5,098 nucleotides of DNA from Bacteroidaceae bacterium (GTDB lineage Bacteria; Bacteroidota; Bacteroidia; Bacteroidales; Bacteroidaceae): positions 1-5,098 of the forward strand of contig JAFZUB010000010.1 of assembly GCA_017618515.1 (NCBI GenBank), read 5' to 3'. Below the pieces are notes generated by a model. That model did not search any database and had not been told where the DNA came from. It saw nothing but the letters and a program-made list of their open reading frames with translations. Each line of letters starts with the position of its first letter. Position 1 is the first letter of the stretch. This document shows positions 1-5,098 of this stretch, piece after piece. A program made the position numbers and the translations under genes.

Positions 1-1341
1 GACCTCGGTGGCGGTACTTTCGATATCTCCATCCTGGAGTTTGGTAGCGGCATGTTTGAGGTGCTCTCCACCAATGGTAATACCCACCTCGGCGGCGATG
101 ACTTCGACCAGGTAATCATCAACTGGCTCGTGGACGAGTTCAAGAAGGACGAGGGTGCCGACCTCAGCGCCGACCCCATGGCTATGCAGCGCCTCAAGGA
201 GGCTGCCGAGAAGGCCAAGATAGAGCTCTCTTCCACCACCAGCACAGAGATCAATCTGCCTTATATCACTGCCACCGGCGGTGTGCCCAAGCACCTTGTA
301 AAGACTCTGACTCGCGCTAAGTTTGAGCAGCTGGCTCACGACCTTATCCAGGCCTGCCTCGAGCCCTGCCAGAACGCTATCCGCGACGCCAAGATATCCA
401 CCTCTGACATCGACGAGGTAATCCTCGTGGGCGGCTCCAGCCGTATCCCCGCTGTGCAGCAGCTCGTGGAGCAGTACTTCGGCAAGGCTCCCAGCAAGGG
501 TGTTAACCCCGACGAGGTAGTAGCCGTAGGTGCTGCCATCCAGGGTGCCATCCTCAACCGCGAGGAAGGTGTGAGCGATGTAGTGCTCGTAGATGTTACT
601 CCGCTGTCGATGGGTATTGAGACCCTCGGCGGTGTGATGACCAAGCTCATCGAGGCTAACACCACCATTCCTTATAAGAAGACTGAGACCTTCTCCACCG
701 CAGCTGACAACCAGACCGAGGTAACCATCCACGTGCTTCAGGGCGAGCGCCCCATGGCAGCTCAGAACAAGAGCATCGGACAGTTTAACCTCACCGGCAT
801 TGCTCCGGCACGCCGCGGCATACCTCAGATTGACGTCACCTTCGACATCGACGCCAATGGTATCCTCTCCGTAAGTGCCAAGGACAAGGCCACCGGCAAG
901 GAGCAGGCTATCCGCATCGAGGCCAGCAGCGGTCTGTCGAAGGAGGAGATAGAGCGCATGAAGGCAGAGGCACAGGCCAACGCCGAGGCTGACAAGAAGG
1001 AGCGCGAGGCTATCGACAAGAAGAATCAGGCTGACTCGATGATTTTCCAGACCGAGAACCAGCTTCAGGAACTTGGCGACAAACTGCCCGCCGACAAGAA
1101 GCCCGCTATCGAGGCTGCTCTCCAGAAGCTGAAGGACGCTCACAAGAGTGGCGACATCCCCGCCATCGATGCTGCTATCGCTGAACTCAACGCTGCATGG
1201 CAGGCTGCCAGCGCACAGATGTATCAGCAGGGACAGCAGGCTGGCCCGCAAGCCGGTCCTCAGCCTGGCGCTGATCAGGGCGCACAGCCCAATCAGGGCA
1301 AGGACGACATCCAGGATGCCGACTTCGAAGAAGTGAAGTAA
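1..1341 (+). CDS. dnaK: Molecular chaperone DnaK (Hsp70), 5'-truncated by the window edge
   Basis: Cytoplasmic ATP-driven Hsp70 chaperone that folds and protects client proteins together with DnaJ and GrpE. The 446 visible residues open with [10 protein letters not shown], the phosphate-binding motif that begins at Asp194 in E. coli DnaK. About 193 N-terminal residues are therefore missing, and the remaining length fits the family (about 638). Visible parts in order: rest of the nucleotide-binding domain (residues 1-188, with [10 protein letters not shown] at 141-150 and [10 protein letters not shown] at 175-184); interdomain linker [10 protein letters not shown] (194-203); beta-sandwich substrate-binding domain (about 204-306, with [21 protein letters not shown]); helical lid (about 308-405); disordered Gln/Gly/Pro tail ending DADFEEVK. 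The tail and EEVK end are typical of bacterial DnaK. No frameshift is seen. The true start and promoter lie upstream of the window. The gene ends 22 bp before a hairpin terminator. Confidence 0.98.
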   Translation, partial: DLGGGTFDISILEFGSGMFEVLSTNGNTHLGGDDFDQVIINWLVDEFKKDEGADLSADPMAMQRLKEAAEKAKIELSSTTSTEINLPYITATGGVPKHLVKTLTRAKFEQLAHDLIQACLEPCQNAIRDAKISTSDIDEVILVGGSSRIPAVQQLVEQYFGKAPSKGVNPDEVVAVGAAIQGAILNREEGVSDVVLVDVTPLSMGIETLGGVMTKLIEANTTIPYKKTETFSTAADNQTEVTIHVLQGERPMAAQNKSIGQFNLTGIAPARRGIPQIDVTFDIDANGILSVSAKDKATGKEQAIRIEASSGLSKEEIERMKAEAQANAEADKKEREAIDKKNQADSMIFQTENQLQELGDKLPADKKPAIEAALQKLKDAHKSGDIPAIDAAIAELNAAWQAASAQMYQQGQQAGPQAGPQPGADQGAQPNQGKDDIQDADFEEVK

Positions 1342-1362
1342 AGATAGATAAGGTAGATAAGT

Positions 1363-1397
1363 AATCCCCGTTGCGAATTGCAGCGGGGATTTCTTTT
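1363..1397 (+). terminator. Rho-independent terminator after dnaK, between convergent genes
   Basis: AATCCCCGTTGC (1363-1374) pairs with GCAGCGGGGATT (1380-1391) as a 12-bp stem containing one G-U wobble, closed by the loop GAATT. It is followed by the T-rich run TTCTTTT on the plus strand, so it fits a terminator for dnaK. It also lies immediately past the stop codon of the convergent peptidase gene. On the minus strand the trailing sequence has fewer T residues (TTACTTATC), so bidirectional use is possible but weaker. Confidence 0.88.
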
Positions 1398-1398
1398 A

Positions 1399-2661
1399 TC
1401 AGTACCTCTCGATGAAGTCTTTGACCAAGCGGAACGTGGGTTCGTAGCTGTCGAACACCGCGTGCTGCCAGTTGTCGTAGATGGTGTGATAGTACGGGAA
1501 GGCGGTGCCCTCCTGATTCTCAAGGAATATGCAGGGCACATGGCGCTTGGCAAAGGGGTAGTGGTCGCTGTTGGCTGCCAGGTCGCCCCTGTTGAGCGAC
1601 TTGAAATAATTCTTCTCGCTATTGATTTGCTCAAACAGCTGATAGCCGCGCATACCCTCGTCGCTCACCTCGCAATACTCCACGGGGTTGTCGTCGCCAA
1701 TCATATCGATATTGAAGAGATAGCGTATCTGCTCCAGCGGCACGATGGGGTTGTTGGCAAAGAACTCTGAGCCGCGCAGATTGGCGTCCTCGCCGGAGAA
1801 GGAGAGGAAATACATGTCGTAAGGCGGCTTGTGCTTGGCATAGTATGCGGCCAGTGTGACGATGGCAGCCGTACCGGAGGCGTTGTCGTTGGCACCGGCA
1901 TAGAATATCTTCTTGCCTAGATTGCCGAGGTGGTCGTAGTGAGCCGTAAAGACATAGCAGCTGTCGTGACGCTCGCCGTTGACCTTGGCAATAACATTGA
2001 AGAGGCCGTAGTCTTTCAGGAACTGGTTGTCGATGTCCGCGCTCACGCTCTTCACTCCCTCTATGGCCTCGGGCGTCACCCAGATGATAGGCTTCTCTAC
2101 CACTCTGTGGCCGTAGGCCTTGAAGAACTTGATGGGAGCTGGCCAAGTATAGATGAGTCCTGCGTTGGGACACTCGCCAGCCTTCTGCAGCCGTGCGAAA
2201 TCCTTGCCATGCTTATAGGTGAACCAGAACTCGCAAGCCACGAGGCAGTTGGCATACTCGGGCTTCTGCAGATCGGCAAACATGCGGTCGGCGTCAAAGT
2301 TAAGCGTATCCACGTGATAGACGGGGAAGGTGCCGTGCACTCCCGGCGAATACTCGCGCATAGAGAAGTCCACTCCGGCGGTGAGTTGCTTGCCGTCAGC
2401 CTGCATCTTCATCTTTCCGCAGAAGGTGTTGATGTCGATGGTAAAGGGCTGCAGGGTCACTTCGTCCACGCCAGCTTTCTTATATTCTTTCTCTAGCAGC
2501 TTGCCGGCCTTGTTGGCGCCGTGCTTGGCATATCCGCGCCCCTGATACTTAGCGGAGCTGAGTTGTTTTACGAGAGACTTGTAGTGCGCCAAATCCTGCG
2601 CCTGAAGCTGCACAGCCGCCACGGCCAGCAGCAGAGATAGGGTTAGAAAATACTTTTTCAT
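1399..2661 (-). CDS. Exported M28-family zinc aminopeptidase
   Basis: 420 aa. Predicted two-zinc exopeptidase of the M28 (aminopeptidase S/Y-like) family, which removes N-terminal residues from peptides. A signal peptide is clear: Lys2-Lys3, a hydrophobic stretch at about 5-17, and likely type I cleavage after LQA (residue 21), so it should act in the periplasm or outside the cell. Metal and catalytic residues are all visible: His241 in HYDHLG, bridging Asp259 in GANDNASG, catalytic Glu291 and metal-ligand Asp292 in SGEDANLRGS, Asp319 in NIDMIG, and His392 in YYHTIYDN. The second acidic position is Asp where many members have Glu, giving GED rather than GEE. Residues 22-230 hold the N-terminal part, probably including an inserted region that I do not recognise. 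The start is set by the signal peptide and by a -7 promoter element 27 bp upstream. The peptide substrate cannot be told from sequence. The gene converges on dnaK, with the terminator hairpin between them. Confidence 0.93.
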   Translation of the reverse strand: MKKYFLTLSLLLAVAAVQLQAQDLAHYKSLVKQLSSAKYQGRGYAKHGANKAGKLLEKEYKKAGVDEVTLQPFTIDINTFCGKMKMQADGKQLTAGVDFSMREYSPGVHGTFPVYHVDTLNFDADRMFADLQKPEYANCLVACEFWFTYKHGKDFARLQKAGECPNAGLIYTWPAPIKFFKAYGHRVVEKPIIWVTPEAIEGVKSVSADIDNQFLKDYGLFNVIAKVNGERHDSCYVFTAHYDHLGNLGKKIFYAGANDNASGTAAIVTLAAYYAKHKPPYDMYFLSFSGEDANLRGSEFFANNPIVPLEQIRYLFNIDMIGDDNPVEYCEVSDEGMRGYQLFEQINSEKNYFKSLNRGDLAANSDHYPFAKRHVPCIFLENQEGTAFPYYHTIYDNWQHAVFDSYEPTFRLVKDFIERY

Positions 2662-2662
2662 T

Positions 2663-2681
2663 ATGTTCGATGTTCAATTTT
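2663..2681. repeat. Direct repeat copy 1 (ATGTTCR units)
   Basis: The 19-bp sequence ATGTTCGATGTTCAATTTT occurs here and again, identically, at 2711-2729. It is built from two 7-bp units, ATGTTCG and ATGTTCA, plus ATTTT. This copy lies between the peptidase start codon and its -7 element, so it should make up most of that gene's 5' untranslated leader. Confidence 0.85.
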
Positions 2682-2688
2682 ATTGCTG

Positions 2689-2696
2689 CAAAGGTA
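2689..2696 (-). promoter_or_regulatory. Bacteroidota-type -7 promoter element for the M28 peptidase
   Basis: On the minus strand this reads TACCTTTG, an exact match to the TAnnTTTG -7 consensus known for the Bacteroidota primary sigma factor, in the context TTATACCTTTGCA. It lies 27 bp upstream of the peptidase ATG, giving a short leader of roughly 20 nt. No convincing TTG-type -33 element sits at the usual 19-21 bp spacing; the nearest TTG triplets (minus strand, 2709-2711 and 2723-2725) are at 12 and 26 bp. Confidence 0.75.
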
Positions 2697-2703
2697 TAAA
2701 AAA

Positions 2704-2729
2704 ATGTTCAATGTTCGATGTTCAATTTT
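2704..2729. repeat. Direct repeat copy 2 (three ATGTTCR units)
   Basis: Three tandem 7-bp units, ATGTTCA (2704), ATGTTCG (2711) and ATGTTCA (2718), are followed by ATTTT. The last 19 bp are identical to copy 1 at 2663-2681. The array lies upstream of both divergent promoters. It may be an operator-like element or a dispersed low-complexity repeat; sequence alone does not decide. Confidence 0.85.
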
Positions 2730-2742
2730 CAATAATTTTTAT

Positions 2743-2750
2743 TATCTTCG
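2743..2750 (+). promoter_or_regulatory. Likely -7 promoter element for the hydrolase-peroxidase gene
   Basis: TATCTTCG matches the Bacteroidota -7 consensus TAnnTTTG except for C in place of the third T of TTTG. It lies 25 bp before the ATG at 2776, downstream of an AT-rich stretch. No clear -33 TTG was found, so the assignment rests on this one element and its position. Confidence 0.55.
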
Positions 2751-2775
2751 CAGCCAGAATAGGAAACCAGCAATT

Positions 2776-4629
2776 ATGAAAAAGCTATTGTTATTGTTCG
2801 CATTGACGTTAGCGTTGTCAACGGTCAATGCCCAACAGTCAACTTCGCTCCTCGGTACATGGTCGGGCAAGCTCAATCTGGGCAATGCCTCACTTACGTT
2901 GGTATTGCACATTACTCAAGCCGACGACAATGTGGTAGTGACTATGGACAGCCCCGACCAGAATGTAAACGGCATTCCCGTATTTAAGGAGTTCCTCTCC
3001 GACGACTCCCTTGCGGTCAAGGTGGAGCAGCTCTTCATCAGCTACCGGGCATCGCTGAAGGAGGATAAGCTCTGCGGCACCTTCACTCAGGCTGGAGTAT
3101 CGCTGCCTCTGGATATGGTCAAGGGTGTAGACGAGTTGAAGCGACCGCAAGTCCCGACTCCCCCTTATCCTTATGTGACGGAGGAGGTGACATTCTGCAA
3201 CGCTGCGGACGGTGCCACGCTGGCAGGCACACTCACCTGGCCCGTCGGCTATGACAAGACCTCCAAAGACAGAAAGCCCGTGGTTGCACTCATGGTCACG
3301 GGCAGCGGACAAGAGAATCGCGATGAAGAGATATACGACCACAAGCCATTCCTCGTCATAGCCGATTATTTGGCGCGACAGGGCATCGCCACCCTGCGCT
3401 ACGACGACCGTGCTACGGGAGCATCCGTTGGTGGCGAGGTGAGGAATGCCACTACCGAGGATTTCGCACGCGATGCAGCTGCCGGAATGGACTTCCTGCG
3501 CAGCAAGGATGCCTTCTCAAAGGTGGGCATCATAGGCCATAGCGAAGGAGGCTCCATCGCCTTCATGCTCGGTGCCAAGGGCAAGACAGATTTCATCGTC
3601 TCGTTGGCAGGCCCCGGAGTGAAGGGCGACACACTGCTGGCAGCACAGGCCAATCGCATCTTGGCGTTGTCCGACATGCCCGCCGACATGACAGTGGAGA
3701 AGTACCGTCAGCAGCAGGCAGTGCAGGATATTCCTTGGATACGATGGTTTATCGACTACGACCCCTCTGCCGACATCGCTGCTACGCGCTGTCCCGTATT
3801 CGCGCTCAACGGCGACCGTGACGTTCAGGTCATCTCTTCGCAAAACCTGACAGCCATAGAGCGACTGCTGCCAAAGACAGCAGGCAATCTCTTTAAACAA
3901 TATCCAGGACTCAACCACCTCTTCCAGCACTGTGCCACAGGCCTCCCTACGGAGAGTCGCCAAATAGAGGAGACCATCTCGCCCGAGGTGCTGAGCGACA
4001 TCGCTCAGTGGATCAACACCGTGGTAGCATCACCATCAGCCAACAACACCAAAACCAATAAAACCATGAACAACACAAACAACATTTACAGCTTCACCGT
4101 CCTCGACGGTAAGGGACAGCCACTGAGCCTCGCCAGCTATGAAGGCAAGGTGCTTCTCGTAGTCAACACCGCCAGTCGTTGCGGCTTCACACCGCAGTAC
4201 AATGAGCTGGAGGCCATGTACAAGGAACTCCACGCTCAGGGATTTGAAATCCTCGACTTCCCCTGCAACCAGTTCGGCAACCAGGCCCCCGAGACCGACG
4301 AGGAATACACTTCCTTCTGCCAGCTCAACTACAAGACCGAGTTCCCGCAACTGCGCAAGCTAGAGGTCAACGGCCCCAACGAGAGCCCCCTCTACACATG
4401 GCTCAAGGCGGAGCGTGGTTTCGCAGGCTTCAACCCCCAGCACAAGCTCACGCCAATCTTGGAGAAGATGTTTGACCAGGCCGACCCCGAGTGGCGCACC
4501 AAGAGCGACATCAAGTGGAACTTCACCAAGTTTCTCATCGACCGCCAGGGCAATGTGGTGGAGCGCTTTGAGCCCACCGCCACCGCCGACGACATGCTGC
4601 CGGCAATCAAGCAACAACTAAGCAAATGA
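2776..4629 (+). CDS. Exported alpha/beta hydrolase fused to a 2-Cys glutathione peroxidase
   Basis: 617 aa in one uninterrupted frame. Signal peptide: MKKLLLLFALTLAL, with likely cleavage after VNA (residue 19). Residues 24-120 form a beta-rich domain (LLGTWSGKL, TMDSPDQNVNGIP, GTFTQAGVSLPL) that commonly precedes this hydrolase type in Bacteroidota. Residues about 134-417 are an alpha/beta hydrolase with a plausible triad: Ser256 in GHSEGG, Asp349 in NGDRDVQV, His381 in GLNHLFQ. It is probably an esterase or peptidase-like serine hydrolase of unknown substrate. An Asn/Thr-rich joint (418-436) leads into a full glutathione peroxidase (431-617): peroxidatic Cys469 in SRCGFT, Gln499 in FPCNQFG, Trp581-Asn582 in WNFTKF, and probable resolving Cys515. 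The codon for Cys469 is TGC, so it is not selenocysteine. The three-Cys pattern suggests a thioredoxin-dependent peroxidase. I chose ATG 2776 over an upstream in-frame ATG at 2683 because of the signal peptide and the promoter at 2743. Each module is certain; whether they stay fused in vivo is not. Confidence 0.85.
   Translation: MKKLLLLFALTLALSTVNAQQSTSLLGTWSGKLNLGNASLTLVLHITQADDNVVVTMDSPDQNVNGIPVFKEFLSDDSLAVKVEQLFISYRASLKEDKLCGTFTQAGVSLPLDMVKGVDELKRPQVPTPPYPYVTEEVTFCNAADGATLAGTLTWPVGYDKTSKDRKPVVALMVTGSGQENRDEEIYDHKPFLVIADYLARQGIATLRYDDRATGASVGGEVRNATTEDFARDAAAGMDFLRSKDAFSKVGIIGHSEGGSIAFMLGAKGKTDFIVSLAGPGVKGDTLLAAQANRILALSDMPADMTVEKYRQQQAVQDIPWIRWFIDYDPSADIAATRCPVFALNGDRDVQVISSQNLTAIERLLPKTAGNLFKQYPGLNHLFQHCATGLPTESRQIEETISPEVLSDIAQWINTVVASPSANNTKTNKTMNNTNNIYSFTVLDGKGQPLSLASYEGKVLLVVNTASRCGFTPQYNELEAMYKELHAQGFEILDFPCNQFGNQAPETDEEYTSFCQLNYKTEFPQLRKLEVNGPNESPLYTWLKAERGFAGFNPQHKLTPILEKMFDQADPEWRTKSDIKWNFTKFLIDRQGNVVERFEPTATADDMLPAIKQQLSK
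4040..4068 (+). promoter_or_regulatory. Possible internal translation start for the peroxidase module
   Basis: The stretch before ATG 4066 is A/C-rich and almost free of G: from 4040 to 4090 the only G is that of the ATG. An A-rich, Shine-Dalgarno-free leader is normal before Bacteroidota genes. Starting here would give a cytoplasmic peroxidase of 187 aa, a usual length for the family. This is inference from composition and domain boundaries only. Confidence 0.4.
4066..4629 (+). other. Glutathione peroxidase module (alternative separate CDS of 187 aa)
   Basis: Reduces hydrogen peroxide or organic hydroperoxides. Numbered from Met 4066, the catalytic tetrad is complete: Cys39 (SRCGFT), Gln69 (FPCNQFG), Trp151 and Asn152 (WNFTKFLIDRQG). 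Cys85, in FCQLNYKTEFP, aligns with the resolving Cys of plant and yeast thioredoxin-dependent GPx proteins, so thioredoxin rather than glutathione is the likelier reductant. Cys67 is the additional Cys of the FPCNQFG motif. The module has its own family-typical start MNNTNNIYSFTVLDG and no signal peptide. Taken alone it would be cytoplasmic, whereas in the fusion it would be exported. Confidence 0.85.
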
Positions 4630-4631
4630 CC

Positions 4632-4673
4632 TAACTCCTAATTCCTAACTCCTAACTCCTAACTCCTAATTCT
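4632..4673. repeat. Six tandem 7-bp TAAYTCC units
   Basis: Units in order: TAACTCC, TAATTCC, TAACTCC, TAACTCC, TAACTCC, TAATTCT. They fill 42 of the 44 bp between the peroxidase stop and the next ATG. Because the unit is 7 bp and contains TAA, any three copies place a stop codon in all three plus-strand frames. No promoter or hairpin is evident in the spacer. Confidence 0.92.
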
Positions 4674-4898
4674 ATGAAAGAGTGTCCCCAATGTCACAAA
4701 CAATATGACGACAGCAAGAGATTCTGCCTGGTGGATGGCCAGAAACTCGTGGATGTGGTAGCCCCGCCCAAGCCAGCGGCACCGGCAGCTGCTCCTGCCG
4801 TGGCTATGAAGGAGTGCCCTAAGTGCCACAAGCAGTATGATGCCAGCAAGATGTTCTGTCTGGTGGATGGCCAGAAGCTCGTGGATGTAGTGGCTCCG
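4674..4898 (+). repeat. Internal duplication of a Cys module (4674-4766 and 4806-4898)
   Basis: Two 93-bp segments 132 bp apart encode almost the same 31 residues. By hand alignment, 12 codons differ silently and only 3 differ in amino acid (Gln6/Lys50, Asp13/Ala57, Arg16/Met60). The excess of silent changes suggests both copies are kept under selection. Confidence 0.9.
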
Positions 4899-5098
4899 CA
4901 ACAGACTCAGAGTGCGCCTCCTCCCAAGCCGGCGGCTCCAGTGGTACCGCCACCACCTAAGCCTGCACCGCAGCCCGTACCAAAACCTGCACCGCAGCCC
5001 GCACCGAAACCTGCACCGCAGCCCGCACCAAAACCTGCACCACAACCCGTACCAAAGCCAGCTCCGCAGCCTGCGCCAAAGCCAGCTCCGCAGCCTGC
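4674..5098 (+). CDS. Duplicated zinc-ribbon-like protein with Pro-Ala-Lys/Gln repeats, 3'-truncated by the window edge
   Basis: An open frame from ATG 4674 to the window end gives at least 141 residues; no known gene is recognised. Residues 1-31 and 45-75 are near-identical modules (28 of 31 identical) of the form CPxCHKQYDxSKxFCLVDGQKL. Each has three Cys (4, 7, 18 and 48, 51, 62) in a CxxC...FCxxDG arrangement like that of short bacterial zinc ribbons. The usual fourth Cys is absent; the Asp of DG or the His after CxxC could substitute, which is inference. An Ala/Pro linker (30-44) separates the modules. After residue 75 comes a Pro-rich stretch, then from 96 an eight-residue repeat KPAPQP(A/V)P, extended and probably a spacer. 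There is no signal peptide, so the visible part should be cytoplasmic unless a membrane segment follows beyond the window. A further domain probably lies downstream. The gene starts directly after the 7-bp repeat array and could be co-transcribed with the peroxidase gene. Confidence 0.85.
   Translation, partial: MKECPQCHKQYDDSKRFCLVDGQKLVDVVAPPKPAAPAAAPAVAMKECPKCHKQYDASKMFCLVDGQKLVDVVAPQQTQSAPPPKPAAPVVPPPPKPAPQPVPKPAPQPAPKPAPQPAPKPAPQPVPKPAPQPAPKPAPQP
4959..5098 (+). repeat. 24-bp coding tandem repeat (KPAPQPxP), continues past the window
   Basis: About 5.8 copies of a 24-bp unit encode KPAPQPVP or KPAPQPAP. The units vary silently (for example CCG/CCA, GCA/GCT/GCG, AAA/AAG). They are in frame with the zinc-ribbon-like gene and remain open to the last base. 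Confidence 0.92.

Noticed and set aside
336..668. Minus-strand open frame of 110 codons within dnaK
   Set aside because: It is antisense to a highly conserved Hsp70 region, has low-complexity Ser/Thr content and resembles no known protein.
1343..1361. GATAGATAAGGTAGATAAG repeat-like string after the dnaK stop
   Set aside because: It has only two imperfect units with no further copies in the window; this is too little to call a repeat or site.
1378..1770. Plus-strand open frame of 130 codons after dnaK
   Set aside because: It begins inside the terminator and runs antisense to the 3' end of the peptidase gene, with no motif support.
1930..2496. Plus-strand open frame of 188 codons
   Set aside because: It lies wholly inside the M28 peptidase gene on the opposite strand and shows no recognisable domain. 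The peptidase has a full set of catalytic motifs.
2683..2775. N-terminal extension of the hydrolase gene to an in-frame ATG at 2683
   Set aside because: The 31 extra residues are translated from the repeat array and promoter region and would bury the signal peptide. ATG 2776 gives a clean signal peptide downstream of a -7 element.
4180..4182. Possible selenocysteine at the peroxidatic position
   Set aside because: The codon is TGC, an ordinary cysteine, and the gene reads through without any in-frame TGA before its end.
4659..5045. Minus-strand open frame rich in Arg, Cys and Trp
   Set aside because: It is the antisense shadow of the proline-repeat gene. Its repeats merely mirror the 24-bp coding units, and it overlaps the 7-bp array.

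Overview
The window looks like chromosomal DNA from a Bacteroidales bacterium, possibly Prevotellaceae. Three things point there: signal peptides ending in ...AQ, TAnnTTTG-type -7 promoter elements (consensus known from Bacteroidota), and start codons preceded by A/T-rich leaders without a Shine-Dalgarno sequence. The genus is an inference, since no marker gene was searched.

Layout. (1) Positions 1-1341, plus strand: the 3' 70% of dnaK (Hsp70), entering at the DLGGGTFD motif and ending in the typical EEVK tail. (2) 1342-1398: short convergent spacer with a strong hairpin terminator. (3) 1399-2661, minus strand: an exported M28-family zinc aminopeptidase with a complete metal-ligand set. (4) 2662-2775: divergent intergenic region with a -7 promoter element for each flanking gene and two arrays of a 7-bp ATGTTCR repeat bracketing the minus-strand promoter. 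(5) 2776-4629, plus strand: one open frame encoding an exported alpha/beta hydrolase followed, with no stop codon, by a complete 2-Cys glutathione peroxidase. (6) 4632-4673: six tandem copies of a different 7-bp unit, TAAYTCC. (7) 4674-5098, plus strand: the 5' part of a gene with two nearly identical Cys-containing zinc-ribbon-like modules followed by a Lys/Gln-Pro-Ala-Pro repeat tract. It runs off the window end.

The genes do not form an obvious pathway. DnaK is cytoplasmic and its transcript seems to end at the hairpin. The peptidase and the hydrolase are both predicted to be exported and are divergently transcribed, so they may share control. The zinc-ribbon gene follows the peroxidase by 44 bp with only the repeat array between them, so co-transcription is possible.

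The most notable items are the hydrolase-peroxidase fusion, whose joint resembles a leftover intergenic spacer, and the duplicated zinc-ribbon/proline-repeat protein. No RNA gene, CRISPR array, insertion sequence or clear defence system was seen.
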